From contig CAJXZZ010000022.1 in NCBI GenBank assembly GCA_913065105.1, positions 1-37,806 of the forward strand: a DNA stretch of 37,806 nucleotides. The letters are read 5' to 3'. The notes under the pieces are model-generated. The model saw only the letters and a program-made list of their open reading frames with translations, had not been told where the DNA came from and did not search any database. The position numbers were made by a program, and so were the translations under genes. Source of the DNA: an uncultured Gammaproteobacteria bacterium. Lineage in GTDB: Bacteria > Pseudomonadota > Gammaproteobacteria > SZUA-229. Shown here piece after piece: positions 1 through 7,531 of this stretch (position 1 is the first letter of the stretch; the number at the start of each line of letters is the position of its first letter).

Positions 1-209
1 AAGATGAAATTCCACACTACATGAAAAAACACCTGGTCAAAGCAGGTCTAACCGGCTGGGCACAGGTGCATGGCTGGCGTGGAAACACCTGTTTGCATAC
101 TCGGATTGAGCATGATCTTTATTACATAGAAAACTGGTCGTTATGGCTCGATATTAAAATTATTATCATGACAGTTTTTCGAGGTCTGGTACACAAAAAC
201 GCTTACTAG
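1..209 (+). CDS. Undecaprenyl-phosphate sugar phosphotransferase, C-terminal end (partial)
   Basis: Only the last 68 codons are present; the frame enters from the left edge at base 3. The tail contains [15 protein letters not shown], then [20 protein letters not shown] and a final K-N-A-Y. This is the conserved C-terminal catalytic region of the bacterial sugar transferase family (WcaJ/PssY/EpsE-like), inner-membrane enzymes that load a sugar phosphate onto undecaprenyl phosphate to start exopolysaccharide or capsule synthesis. The family usually places this motif at the very end, so the gene ends normally with TAG at 207-209. The sugar specificity and the N-terminal membrane part cannot be seen. 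A polysaccharide locus probably continues to the left. Confidence 0.88.
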   Translation, partial: DEIPHYMKKHLVKAGLTGWAQVHGWRGNTCLHTRIEHDLYYIENWSLWLDIKIIIMTVFRGLVHKNAY

Positions 210-223
210 TTAAACGATAGTTA

Positions 224-251
224 GCAGTCGGCAGTATGCAGTATGCAGTAA
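224..251 (+). repeat. Four tandem heptamers (GCAGTAT type)
   Basis: Four consecutive 7-bp units, GCAGTCG, GCAGTAT, GCAGTAT and GCAGTAA, lie 15 bases after the sugar transferase stop codon. A perfect 12-bp palindrome, CTGAAGCTTCAG, follows at 269-280. No gene is visible in 210-346. Similar CAGTAGGCAGT-type heptads recur at 7350-7370 and, on the other strand, at 12500-12517, so this is a dispersed motif and not a one-off slippage tract. Confidence 0.7.
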
Positions 252-346
252 AAGCTTAGATGTAGAGGCTGAAGCTTCAGAATATTAGACGCATGGATTA
301 AGATTTCATGGTATTTAATGCCGTGATTAAAAACAAGGAGAAGTTA

Positions 347-1285
347 GTGAAATCTACGGTCATCAGTGGCGGCTGTTCTAGTCAGAAAAAATCCCATCAT
401 ATAAAAAGGCATAAGGTTATTCTGTTTTTATTGGTGGCTTTTTTATGCTCGATTGCCCCCTTCAGCTTTGCTCAAAAACCGGATCTCTTTTTATTAAAAA
501 CATACCAGAACCACAAAGATGTTACTGGTTGGGTGATGAGTGAAAAACTTGATGGTGTACGGGCTTATTGGGACGGTCAGCAACTGATTAGTCGGGGTGG
601 CCATGTTTTCAAAGCGCCGACATGGTTTACTCAGGGATTTCCGCCTTTTGAGCTGGATGGCGAGCTTTGGACGAAGCGTAATGATTTTGAAAATATTGTT
701 TCAATAGTACGCCAGCAGCAACCGGATGAGCGTTGGTCACAAATCAGCTATCGAATTTTTGAAGTGCCGCAACAGCCGGGTGGTTTATTGAAAAGGCTAG
801 CTGTACTAGGTGACTATTTGAAGGCGGTCGATCTGAAGTCTGCGCAGTTAACATCCGCTGCATCGAAACCTGTACATTTATCCATCATCCCTCAAGTTGA
901 AATTAAAAGTCAGACGCATTTGAACGAGTTTCTACAGCAGGTTATGAGTCAGGGAGGTGAAGGTGTTGTGATAAGAGATCCTGCCGCTGCATATCAAACA
1001 GGTCGATTAAATGGTGCGTTAAAACTTAAACCTCATCAGGATGAAGAATGTGAAGTAACAGGTTATCATCCGGGTCAGGGTAAATATCAGAATATGGTTG
1101 GCTCATTGGAGTGCCGGTTAAAAAATCAGAACGTTATTCGTATCGGTTCAGGCTTAAGTGATCAGCAACGAAAAAGCCCGCCTGCCATTGGAAGCGTCAT
1201 CACCTTCAAATATAATGGGTTGACGGCTAAGGGTTTGCCACGATTTCCAGTGTTTTTGCGACTGCGTCCGCTCGTTGCAGAGTAG
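347..1285 (+). CDS. ligE: Exported ATP-dependent DNA ligase, LigE type
   Basis: This is a small ATP-dependent DNA ligase that seals nicks through an enzyme-adenylate intermediate. Visible nucleotidyltransferase motifs are motif I K-L-D-G-V-R with adenylated Lys67, S-R-G-G, E-L-D-G-E, E-G-V-V-I-R and K-L-K-P, followed by a compact OB domain; the minimal size without extra domains fits LigE. The N-terminus has a basic region, a hydrophobic core at about residues 24-36 and a likely signal-peptidase site after Ala42 (S-F-A/Q), so the mature enzyme should be periplasmic. I chose the GTG at 347 (312 aa) because AAGGAG lies 6 nt upstream; an in-frame ATG at 308 would give 325 aa but has no ribosome site. 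Known LigE proteins have been linked to competence and extracellular DNA. It stands alone between a polysaccharide gene and tRNA-Glu. Confidence 0.9.
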   Translation: MKSTVISGGCSSQKKSHHIKRHKVILFLLVAFLCSIAPFSFAQKPDLFLLKTYQNHKDVTGWVMSEKLDGVRAYWDGQQLISRGGHVFKAPTWFTQGFPPFELDGELWTKRNDFENIVSIVRQQQPDERWSQISYRIFEVPQQPGGLLKRLAVLGDYLKAVDLKSAQLTSAASKPVHLSIIPQVEIKSQTHLNEFLQQVMSQGGEGVVIRDPAAAYQTGRLNGALKLKPHQDEECEVTGYHPGQGKYQNMVGSLECRLKNQNVIRIGSGLSDQQRKSPPAIGSVITFKYNGLTAKGLPRFPVFLRLRPLVAE

Positions 1286-1352
1286 TCAGTGAGCTACGCC
1301 TGGTTTCATATTAAATTATCACCAATACCATACTAAAATCACCAATAAGCTG

Positions 1353-1381
1353 TTGACCACAAGTTATTTCCAACGTACAAT
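1353..1381 (+). promoter_or_regulatory. Sigma-70 promoter of tRNA-Glu
   Basis: A -35 box TTGACC (1353-1358) and a -10 box TACAAT (1376-1381) are separated by exactly 17 bp; each matches consensus at five of six positions. The bases after the -10 box are C-rich and G-rich (TCCCGCCCG), the kind of discriminator known from stringently controlled stable-RNA promoters. Transcription should start near 1388, about 40 nt before the tRNA. Confidence 0.78.
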
Positions 1382-1388
1382 TCCCGCC

Positions 1389-1422
1389 CGTTGTAGCAGG
1401 GCCGAACGATGAGGCTACAACG
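1389..1422 (+). other. Hairpin in the tRNA-Glu 5' leader
   Basis: CGTTGTAGC at 1389-1397 is perfectly complementary to GCTACAACG at 1414-1422, giving a 9-bp stem with a 16-nt loop. The stem begins at the predicted transcription start and ends six bases before the mature tRNA, so nearly the whole precursor leader would be folded. It could also be an isolated REP-like palindrome; a genome search would decide. Confidence 0.6.
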
Positions 1423-1428
1423 TTGTGT

Positions 1429-1504
1429 GTCCCCATCGTCTAGAGGCCTAGGACACCGGGTTTTCATCTCGGCAACAGGGGTTCGACTCCCCTTGGGGAC
1501 GCCA
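1429..1504 (+). tRNA. tRNA-Glu (anticodon TTC)
   Basis: The 76-nt cloverleaf includes an encoded CCA (1502-1504). The acceptor arm GTCCCCA pairs with TGGGGAC, the anticodon arm CCGGG pairs with CTCGG (one G-U) around the loop TTTTCAT with anticodon TTC, and the T arm AGGGG/CCCCT encloses TTCGACT. The sequence closely follows the Escherichia coli glutamate tRNA. It has its own promoter just upstream and a likely terminator 53 nt downstream, so it is probably a single-gene transcript. Confidence 0.97.
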
Positions 1505-1556
1505 TTAATTTTAAGTTTGAGACTAGAGCTTTAAGATAACTTGGGTCTTAAACTAG

Positions 1557-1595
1557 AGGCTGGCCAAATTCGACAGGATTTGTACCAGCCTTTTT
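1557..1595 (+). terminator. Intrinsic terminator between tRNA-Glu and carA
   Basis: AGGCTGG (1557-1563) pairs with CCAGCCT (1585-1591); inside it CAAAT and ATTTG form a second short stem. Five T residues overlap and follow the stem (1591-1595). It most likely ends the tRNA-Glu transcript. If a carA promoter lies upstream of it, it would instead act as an attenuator in the carAB leader; the sequence alone does not separate these. Confidence 0.72.
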
Positions 1596-1642
1596 CATAT
1601 CTGCTCGATTTAGCTGCTCGGTTAGAATTATCAGCAGATATG
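1596..1642 (+). other. 10-bp inverted repeat upstream of carA
   Basis: CATATCTGCT (1596-1605) is perfectly repeated in inverse as AGCAGATATG (1633-1642), separated by 27 bases. It begins directly after the T tract of the preceding terminator. It may be an alternative RNA fold competing with that terminator or a two-site protein operator. Confidence 0.5.
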
Positions 1643-1651
1643 ATGTGTCGA

Positions 1652-1679
1652 TTTACACTGTATCTCGATTTATTATCAT
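1652..1679 (+). promoter_or_regulatory. Probable carAB promoter with TCGATTTA repeats
   Basis: TTTACA (1652-1657) and TATCAT (1674-1679), 16 bp apart, each match the sigma-70 consensus at five of six positions. A start near 1686 would leave a leader of under 20 nt before the carA TTG. The octamer TCGATTTA occurs three times, at 1605, 1648 and 1665; the second overlaps the -35 box and the third lies between the boxes, which is where a repressor site would act. I cannot assign the repeats to ArgR, PurR or another known factor. Confidence 0.5.
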
Positions 1680-1703
1680 GTACCGCACCTTCTGGAGAAT
1701 GTA

Positions 1704-2837
1704 TTGACCACAGCTGTGCTAGCGCTTGAAGATGGGAGCTTGTTTTACGGCAAGTCCATTGGCGTTTCCGGTGAAACTATCGGTGAAGTGGTATTTAATA
1801 CGGCGATGACGGGTTATCAAGAAATCCTCACCGATCCTTCCTACAGTCAACAGATCGTTACTTTAACTTATCCCCATATTGGTAATGTCGGCACATGTGC
1901 TGGCGATGAAGAAGCTAATGGTGTGTTCGCCAGTGGTTTAGTTATTCGTGATAGTTCTATGATAATGAGCAACTGGCGTGCAGAGAAAAGTCTGCATGAT
2001 TACCTGGTTGAAAATAACACGGTTGCCATTGCTGATATTGATACCCGTCGTTTAACGCGAATACTGCGTGATAAAGGTGCCATGGGTGGCTGTATTCTGG
2101 CAGGTGATGCGATTAACGATAAGGACGTCATTGCAAAGGCTAAAGCGTTCGCTGGTCTCAAAGGCATGGATCTGGCGAAAGAGGTGACCACGGCTGAGTC
2201 CTACCAATGGACTGATAACGTTTGGGATCTAGCAACGAATCAACCACACGTAAACCCTGAGCAGCAATTTCATGTTGTGGCTTACGACTATGGTGTCAAA
2301 CGTAATATTCTACGCATGCTGGTCGAGCGCGGCTGCAAAGTAACCGTTGTACCAGCCAAAACACCGGCAAGTGACGTGTTAGCGATGAGCCCAGATGGTG
2401 TATTCCTATCGAATGGCCCAGGCGACCCGGAACCCTGTGATTATGCCATTGAAGCTATTCGACAAATCCTGGAAACCGAGTTGCCCGTGTTTGGTATTTG
2501 TTTAGGCCACCAGTTACTGGCTTTGGCTTGCGGCGCAAAAACTCTAAAAATGAAGTTTGGTCATCATGGTGCCAATCATCCAGTGCAAGATTTATCAAAC
2601 AAAAAAGTAATGATTACTAGTCAAAATCACGGTTTTGCCGTTGATGGTGATAGTTTGCCGGCTAACCTGGAGGCGACGCATCGCTCTCTGTTTGATCAGT
2701 CGCTACAAGGTATACATCGCACAGACAAACCCGCTTTCGGATTCCAGGGGCACCCTGAGGCGAGTCCGGGGCCACATGACATCGCGCCTGTATTTGATCA
2801 CTTTATCGACTTGATGGAGAAAAAGCTAAAAGATTGA
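1704..2837 (+). CDS. carA: Carbamoyl-phosphate synthase small subunit (glutaminase)
   Basis: CarA hydrolyses glutamine and passes ammonia through a tunnel to CarB for carbamoyl phosphate, the precursor of arginine and pyrimidines. The 377-residue protein has the N-terminal CarA domain ([17 protein letters not shown]) and a class I amidotransferase domain from about residue 190. The triad is visible: Cys266 in F-G-I-C-L-G-H-Q, His350 and Glu352 in G-H-P-E. Start: a TTG at 1704, preceded by GGAG with a 6-nt gap; the protein aligns from there without overhang. TTG starts are also known for other carA genes. A likely promoter lies at 1652-1679. It is separated from carB by a 489-base insert holding a small nuclease-like gene, so the two subunits must be expressed through or despite that insert. 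Confidence 0.97.
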   Translation: MTTAVLALEDGSLFYGKSIGVSGETIGEVVFNTAMTGYQEILTDPSYSQQIVTLTYPHIGNVGTCAGDEEANGVFASGLVIRDSSMIMSNWRAEKSLHDYLVENNTVAIADIDTRRLTRILRDKGAMGGCILAGDAINDKDVIAKAKAFAGLKGMDLAKEVTTAESYQWTDNVWDLATNQPHVNPEQQFHVVAYDYGVKRNILRMLVERGCKVTVVPAKTPASDVLAMSPDGVFLSNGPGDPEPCDYAIEAIRQILETELPVFGICLGHQLLALACGAKTLKMKFGHHGANHPVQDLSNKKVMITSQNHGFAVDGDSLPANLEATHRSLFDQSLQGIHRTDKPAFGFQGHPEASPGPHDIAPVFDHFIDLMEKKLKD

Positions 2838-2838
2838 A

Positions 2839-3317
2839 TTTTCCGCCAATAAACGCGAATGAACGCAAATGTTTTATATATGGAGATATATTATGGAGGA
2901 AACTATTTCGCAGCGAGTGATACGTTGTGCTTTTGATGTTAGTAATACATTGGGTGCAGGGTTTCTTGAGAAAGTCTATGAGAATGCTCTTTGTGTTGAG
3001 CTCGAAAAAAACGGATTAAGATTTCAGGCTCAGAGGCCTATTACTGTTAATTACAAAGGTTTTCAAGTTGGAGAGTACGTAGCTGATATTGTTGTTGAAG
3101 ATAAGCTACTGCTTGAGTTAAAAGCATTGACAGCTATTTGTAGTTCACACGATGCGCAAGTAATGAATTATTTAAAAGCAACAGATCTGTCTGTCGGTTT
3201 ATTGCTAAATTTTGGCAGACCAAAGTTAGGTATAAAACGAATAGTTTGGCAACATGATGAAACAGAAAAAATATAATTTGGTTTTATTCGCGTTCATTTG
3301 CGTGCATTTGCGGAAAA
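2839..3317 (+). mobile_element. Decamer-arm element carrying a GxxExxY gene, between carA and carB
   Basis: Two 32-bp arms in inverse orientation, 2839-2870 and 3286-3317, match at 27 of 32 positions. Each contains three 10-bp units: TTCCGCCAAT, AAACGCGAAT, GAACGCAAAT on the left and ATTCGCGTTC, ATTTGCGTGC, ATTTGCGGAA on the right. The single gene between them starts 22 bases after the left arm and stops 9 bases before the right arm, so it fills the element. The outer edges lie 1 base after the carA stop and 9 bases before carB. No target duplication is visible. Arms of the same kind recur at 7490, 18936/19053 and 35628/35742. Calling it mobile is inference from this dispersal; no known transposase is present. 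Confidence 0.62.
2893..3276 (+). CDS. GxxExxY family protein, PD-(D/E)XK nuclease-like
   Basis: This 127-residue protein carries the family signature Gly23-F-L-Glu26-K-V-Tyr29. It also shows the layout of a PD-(D/E)XK nuclease core with a RecB/Cas4-type third motif: Asp65, Glu75-L-Lys77 and Gln89-x3-Tyr93, with predicted strands between. A nuclease activity is therefore plausible but not proven for the family as far as I know. I chose ATG 2893 because GGAGA lies 6 nt upstream; the in-frame ATG at 2869 starts inside the repeat arm and has no ribosome site. A hand count gives 139 G+C in 384 bases (36%), below two carA stretches sampled (42% and 53%), which suggests a foreign origin. It interrupts carA-carB and is flanked by inverted decamer arms. 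Its partner, if any, is probably the arm DNA itself (inference). Confidence 0.85.
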   Translation: MEETISQRVIRCAFDVSNTLGAGFLEKVYENALCVELEKNGLRFQAQRPITVNYKGFQVGEYVADIVVEDKLLLELKALTAICSSHDAQVMNYLKATDLSVGLLLNFGRPKLGIKRIVWQHDETEKI

Positions 3318-3326
3318 ACAATTACT

Positions 3327-6300
3327 ATGCCTAAAAGAGAAGATATAAAAAGCGTTTTAATCATCGGTGCGGGTCCTATCGTTATCGGACAGGCCTGTGA
3401 GTTTGATTACTCTGGGGCGCAAGCATGTAAAGCGATTAAAGAAGAAGGTATCCGTGTCATCCTGGTGAATTCAAATCCGGCCACCATCATGACGGATCCT
3501 GAAATTGCCGACGCGACCTATATAGAGTCAATCACCTGGAAGACGGTTGCTGCGATTATCGAAAAAGAAAGACCGGATGTTCTGTTGCCGACCATGGGTG
3601 GTCAGACCGCGCTTAACTGTGCGCTTGATTTAGACCGCGAAGGTATTTTAGAAAAATTTGGCGTTGAGATGATCGGTGCCAGCAAAGATGCCATCGATAT
3701 GGCAGAAGATCGCGAGCGTTTCAAAATCGCCATGGAAGAACTCGGTCTGGATATGCCGCGTGCAGCGATAGCGCACAGCATGGAAGAAGCCTACCAGGTG
3801 CAGGCGCAAGTGGGTTACCCGACGGTTGTACGTCCATCTTTCACCATGGGTGGCAGCGGCGGCGGTATTGCTTATAACAAAGAAGAATTCGATGAAATCT
3901 GCCTTCGTGGCCTGGATCTATCGCCGGTAAGTGAGTTACTGGTTGAGGAATCTATCTGCGGTTGGAAAGAATACGAGATGGAAGTGGTGCGCGACAAAAA
4001 TGATAATTGCATCATTATCTGCTCGATCGAAAATCTCGATCCGATGGGTATTCACACGGGCGACTCAATAACCGTTGCACCAGCGCAGACGCTGACTGAT
4101 AAAGAGTATCAGCATATGCGCGACGCTTCGGTTGCGGTATTGCGCAAGATCGGCGTTGAGACTGGCGGTTCAAATGTACAGTTTGCGGTGAATCCAGAAA
4201 ACGGTCGTATGACCATCATCGAAATGAATCCACGTGTTTCACGTTCCTCAGCGCTTGCTTCTAAAGCAACCGGTTTCCCGATTGCAAAAATCGCTGCAAA
4301 GCTGGCAATCGGTTATACGCTTGACGAATTGCAAAATGAGATTACTGGTGGTGCCACACCAGCATCGTTTGAGCCGACGATCGATTACGTTGTCACAAAA
4401 ATTCCACGTTTCACTTTCGAAAAATTTCCGCAAGCTGAAAACCGCCTGACCACGCAGATGAAATCGGTCGGTGAGGTTATGGCTATCGGTCGTACTTTCC
4501 AGGAATCATTGCAAAAAGCGCTGCGTGGATTGGAAGTTGATATCGATGGTCTAAGCCCAGTGCTTGATCCTGAAATGGCTGAAGACGAAGTTGAGTCCTT
4601 CTTAAATCAGGAACTGAGTCTGGCTGGTGCAGATCGTCTGCTGTATGTCGGTGACGCTTACCGTCGCGGTTATTCAAACGAGAAAATGTTTAACCTGACC
4701 AAGATCGATCCGTGGTTTTTAGTTCAGTTAGAAGATTTAATAAAAGAAGAACTGGCTCTCAATGGTAGGGCGTTAGCGAGTATCACTAAAGAAGAGTTAT
4801 ATCAGCTAAAACGTAAAGGTTTTTCTGATAGCCGCCTGGCTGGATTGTTGAACATCGAACAAAAAGTGATGCGTGAATATCGTCATTCATTAGATATTCG
4901 TCCAGTCTACAAACGCGTTGATACCTGTGCGGCAGAATTTTCGACTTCGACCGCTTACATGTATTCTACCTATGAAGAAGAATGTGAAGCCGATGTTGAT
5001 GACCGCGAGAAAATCGTCGTTTTAGGCGGTGGTCCAAATCGTATCGGTCAGGGCATCGAGTTTGATTACTGCTGTGTGCATGCCGCATTTGCTATGCGTG
5101 ATGATGGTTATGAAACCATCATGATCAACTGTAATCCTGAAACGGTATCGACTGACTATGACACTTCAGACCGTTTATATTTTGAGCCCTTAACCTTAGA
5201 AGATGTGCTCGAAGTATTAGATAAAGAAAAACCAAAAGGCGTCATCGTGCAGTACGGTGGTCAGACACCGTTGAAACTCGCGCGTGACCTGGAAGCTGCA
5301 GGGGTGCCTGTTATTGGTACAACCCCTGACTGTATCGATCTGGCAGAAGACCGCGAGCGCTTCCAGCAGGTGATTAATGAACTGGGCCTGAAACAGCCGC
5401 CTAATCGTCTGGCAAGGTCGACTGAAGAAGCGGTTGCTGGCGCGGCAGAAATTGGTTTTCCACTGGTCGTGCGTCCGTCTTATGTATTGGGTGGCCGCGC
5501 CATGGAAATCGTTTACAACGAAACTGACCTCAAGTTCTACATGAAAAATGCAGTCAGCGTTTCTAATGATGCGCCTGTGTTGCTCGATCGTTTCCTCGAT
5601 GATGCGGTTGAAGTTGACGTCGACGCAATCTGTGACGGTGAAGATGTATTGATTGGCAGCATCATGGAGCATATCGAACAGGCGGGTGTGCACTCGGGTG
5701 ATTCTGCCTGTTCGCTACCGCCGTATTCATTGTCTGCCGGTGTGCAGGATCAGTTGCGTGAGCAAACGCGTCAATTAGCCTTAAAACTGGGCGTGGTGGG
5801 TTTAATGAATATCCAGTTTGCGATCCAGTTTAACGACACTGGTGAAAATATTTATCTGCTGGAAGTCAATCCACGTGCTTCGCGTACAGTTCCCTTTGTA
5901 TCAAAAGCGACCGGTGTGCCTTTAGCAAAAATTGCCGCACGTTGTATGGCGGGTAAATCATTGAAAGAGCAGGGTGTGACTAAAGAAGTGGTGCCAAAAA
6001 CATTTGCTGTGAAAGAATCTGTATTCCCGTTTGTTAAATTCCCTGGTGTGGATCCGCTGTTAGGTCCTGAGATGAAATCTACCGGCGAAGTTATGGGCGC
6101 TGGTGATACCTTTGGTATGGCATTTGCGAAAGCACAATTAGGCGCTGGAGTAGATCTGCCAACAAAAGGTCGAGTATTCATCAGCGTACGTGAAAGAGAT
6201 CGTGAGAATGCGGTATCACTTGGCCGTGAGTTAGTCGCTAAAGGGTTTAAACTGGTGGCGACCAGCGGAACCGGTAGGGCATTAGAGGCTGCAGGTATAA

Positions 6301-6575
6301 AATTTAAGCAGGTCAATAAAGTTTATGAAGGTCGTCCACATATCGTCGACATGATTAAAAATGGTGATATTGCGTTAATTATAAATACCACCGAAGGCAA
6401 GAAGGCGATTCAGGATTCATTTACTATTCGCGCCTCTGCATTGCAGCACAAGGTGAGTTACACTACGACCATCGCGGGTGCGAACGCGACCGTTTTAGCA
6501 CTGGATTATTTAGAAGTGAACTCAGTGACGCGATTACAGGATTTACACGAAGATATTAAAGAGGCTATAGCGTGA
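3327..6575 (+). CDS. carB: Carbamoyl-phosphate synthase large subunit
   Basis: CarB makes carbamoyl phosphate from bicarbonate, two ATP and the ammonia delivered by CarA. At 1082 residues it is close to the 1073 of E. coli. It has two homologous synthetase halves: the first opens with [19 protein letters not shown], the second at about residue 560 with [16 protein letters not shown]. Each has an ATP-grasp domain ([11 protein letters not shown] and [11 protein letters not shown]). The last 140 residues form the MGS-like allosteric domain (V-A-T-S-G-T-G). The ATG at 3327 has no good Shine-Dalgarno sequence; the only purine run upstream is the GCGGAAAA end of the repeat arm. The stop overlaps the greA start (GTGA), so greA is translationally coupled. 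Confidence 0.98.
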   Translation: MPKREDIKSVLIIGAGPIVIGQACEFDYSGAQACKAIKEEGIRVILVNSNPATIMTDPEIADATYIESITWKTVAAIIEKERPDVLLPTMGGQTALNCALDLDREGILEKFGVEMIGASKDAIDMAEDRERFKIAMEELGLDMPRAAIAHSMEEAYQVQAQVGYPTVVRPSFTMGGSGGGIAYNKEEFDEICLRGLDLSPVSELLVEESICGWKEYEMEVVRDKNDNCIIICSIENLDPMGIHTGDSITVAPAQTLTDKEYQHMRDASVAVLRKIGVETGGSNVQFAVNPENGRMTIIEMNPRVSRSSALASKATGFPIAKIAAKLAIGYTLDELQNEITGGATPASFEPTIDYVVTKIPRFTFEKFPQAENRLTTQMKSVGEVMAIGRTFQESLQKALRGLEVDIDGLSPVLDPEMAEDEVESFLNQELSLAGADRLLYVGDAYRRGYSNEKMFNLTKIDPWFLVQLEDLIKEELALNGRALASITKEELYQLKRKGFSDSRLAGLLNIEQKVMREYRHSLDIRPVYKRVDTCAAEFSTSTAYMYSTYEEECEADVDDREKIVVLGGGPNRIGQGIEFDYCCVHAAFAMRDDGYETIMINCNPETVSTDYDTSDRLYFEPLTLEDVLEVLDKEKPKGVIVQYGGQTPLKLARDLEAAGVPVIGTTPDCIDLAEDRERFQQVINELGLKQPPNRLARSTEEAVAGAAEIGFPLVVRPSYVLGGRAMEIVYNETDLKFYMKNAVSVSNDAPVLLDRFLDDAVEVDVDAICDGEDVLIGSIMEHIEQAGVHSGDSACSLPPYSLSAGVQDQLREQTRQLALKLGVVGLMNIQFAIQFNDTGENIYLLEVNPRASRTVPFVSKATGVPLAKIAARCMAGKSLKEQGVTKEVVPKTFAVKESVFPFVKFPGVDPLLGPEMKSTGEVMGAGDTFGMAFAKAQLGAGVDLPTKGRVFISVRERDRENAVSLGRELVAKGFKLVATSGTGRALEAAGIKFKQVNKVYEGRPHIVDMIKNGDIALIINTTEGKKAIQDSFTIRASALQHKVSYTTTIAGANATVLALDYLEVNSVTRLQDLHEDIKEAIA

Positions 6576-7048
6576 GTCAAGATCCAATCACCGTGCGCGG
6601 TGCAAAAAAATTACAGGATGAATTATTTCAGCTGAAAAGTGTTGATCGTCCGAAAGTGATTGAAAATATCGCCATCGCTCGTGAGCATGGCGATCTGAAA
6701 GAGAATGCTGAATACCATGCGGCGCGTGAGCAACAGGGTTTTATCGAAGGTCGAATTAAAGATATCGAAGGAAAACTGGGTAACGCGGTAATCATTGATG
6801 TCACTACAGTGAATGCCAATGGCAAAGTTGTTTTTGGTGCGACGGTTGATGTCGCTGATGAAGAAACCGGCGATGAACTAACCTATCAGATCGTCGGTGA
6901 AGATGAAGCAGATATTAAGCAAAATATGATCTCGATCGGTTCACCGATTGCGCGCGCATTGATCGGCAAAGTAGAAGGTGATGTTGCAGAAGTAAAAACC
7001 CCTGGTGGCTTGCGCTCACTAGAAATCGTTGCGATACGTTATAACTAA
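6572..7048 (+). CDS. greA: Transcript cleavage factor GreA
   Basis: GreA enters the secondary channel of backtracked RNA polymerase and stimulates cleavage of the 3' RNA end, freeing stalled complexes. The 158-residue length equals that of E. coli. The N-terminal coiled coil carries [20 protein letters not shown], whose acidic tip residues (Asp and Glu of G-D-L-K-E-N-A-E) act in cleavage; the C-terminal FKBP-like domain ends with K-T-P-G-G. The start is a GTG overlapping the carB stop by four bases. Its stop overlaps the yhbY start by one base, so carB-greA-yhbY look like one translationally coupled unit. Confidence 0.97.
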   Translation: MSQDPITVRGAKKLQDELFQLKSVDRPKVIENIAIAREHGDLKENAEYHAAREQQGFIEGRIKDIEGKLGNAVIIDVTTVNANGKVVFGATVDVADEETGDELTYQIVGEDEADIKQNMISIGSPIARALIGKVEGDVAEVKTPGGLRSLEIVAIRYN

Positions 7049-7347
7049 TGTCACTTTCAAAAAAACAAACCAAATTTCTGCGTGCTAAATGTCACGATTT
7101 AAAAGCTGTCATCATGATGGGGCAAAAGGGGTTGACGGAAGAAGTCTTAAGCGAGATCGATCTTGCTCTAACGCATCATGAGCTGGTAAAAATAAAACTA
7201 TCTGCTGATGACCGCGAACTTCGTAAACAATTAATCGCTGAAATCTGTGATAAAAGTCAGTCGCAAGAAATTCAGTCGATAGGCAAAACATTGTCTATCT
7301 ATCGTGTAAACCCTGATAAAGTGGTAATCGAGTTGCCTGTAAAATAG
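7048..7347 (+). CDS. yhbY: Ribosome assembly RNA-binding protein YhbY
   Basis: This 99-residue CRM (CRS1-YhbY) domain protein binds pre-50S particles. The family loop G-Q-K-G-L-T is present at about residues 27-32, after the N-terminal helix L-S-K-K-Q-T-K-F-L-R-A-K-C-H-D-L-K, and the final strand reads Y-R. The start ATG shares its first base with the greA stop (CTAATG), so it is coupled to greA. In E. coli the yhbY gene points the other way, between greA and rlmE; here it is co-directional with both. It is followed by a 184-base gap holding heptads, a possible hairpin and a solo decamer arm. Confidence 0.95.
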   Translation: MSLSKKQTKFLRAKCHDLKAVIMMGQKGLTEEVLSEIDLALTHHELVKIKLSADDRELRKQLIAEICDKSQSQEIQSIGKTLSIYRVNPDKVVIELPVK

Positions 7348-7349
7348 TT

Positions 7350-7370
7350 GTCAGTAGGCAGTTACAGTTA
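7350..7370 (+). repeat. Degenerate heptads after yhbY
   Basis: GTCAGTA, GGCAGTT and ACAGTTA follow the yhbY stop by two bases and resemble the GCAGTAT heptads at 224-251. The array is short and degenerate, so it is best read with the other two sites. Confidence 0.45.
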
Positions 7371-7378
7371 AAAACCTT

Positions 7379-7417
7379 AAAATATATTGCCGTCCTGTCC
7401 AAAGGGAGGGATATTTT
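7379..7417 (+). terminator. Possible terminator hairpin after yhbY
   Basis: AAAATAT (7379-7385) pairs with ATATTTT (7411-7417), and inside it TCC/GGGA segments around CAAAG can pair partly. The stem is imperfect and the T run short. It may end the carB-greA-yhbY transcript, but the evidence is weak. A second small hairpin, CACTGC/GCAGTG, lies at 7440-7464. Confidence 0.3.
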
Positions 7418-7489
7418 GCAGCAGTAGTTAAATATTTTTCACTGCGTTCAAAAAGACAGCAGTGTTAACATTATTTTTCATTCACTTTT

Positions 7490-7519
7490 ATTTGCGTTTA
7501 TTCGCGTTCATTTGCGGAT
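7490..7519 (+). repeat. Solo decamer arm before rlmE
   Basis: Three exact 10-bp units, ATTTGCGTTT, ATTCGCGTTC and ATTTGCGGAT, match the right-hand arms of the carA-carB and nuoF-nuoG elements. No inverted partner was found in the preceding 140 bases. The arm ends 12 nt before the rlmE ATG and supplies its only Shine-Dalgarno-like bases (GCGGA). Confidence 0.8.
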
Positions 7520-7531
7520 AGAATTAAAACA

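Noticed and set aside
1541-1729. 62-codon open frame from a TTG overlapping the carA start
   Set aside because: It runs through a terminator and inverted repeat, has no ribosome site, resembles no family and overlaps carA in another frame. A short leader peptide cannot be excluded but nothing supports it.
2869-2892. Longer start of the GxxExxY gene at ATG 2869
   Set aside because: The codons lie partly in the repeat arm, no ribosome site precedes them, and ATG 2893 has GGAGA at good spacing.
2831-3326. Target-site duplication around the carA-carB element
   Set aside because: The flanks AGATTGAA and ACAATTAC show no direct repeat, and none was found around the nuoF-nuoG copy either.
5217-6316. 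Two antisense open frames of about 155 codons within carB
   Set aside because: They mirror the codon structure of carB, have no recognisable protein motifs and no ribosome sites; carB itself is fully conserved there.
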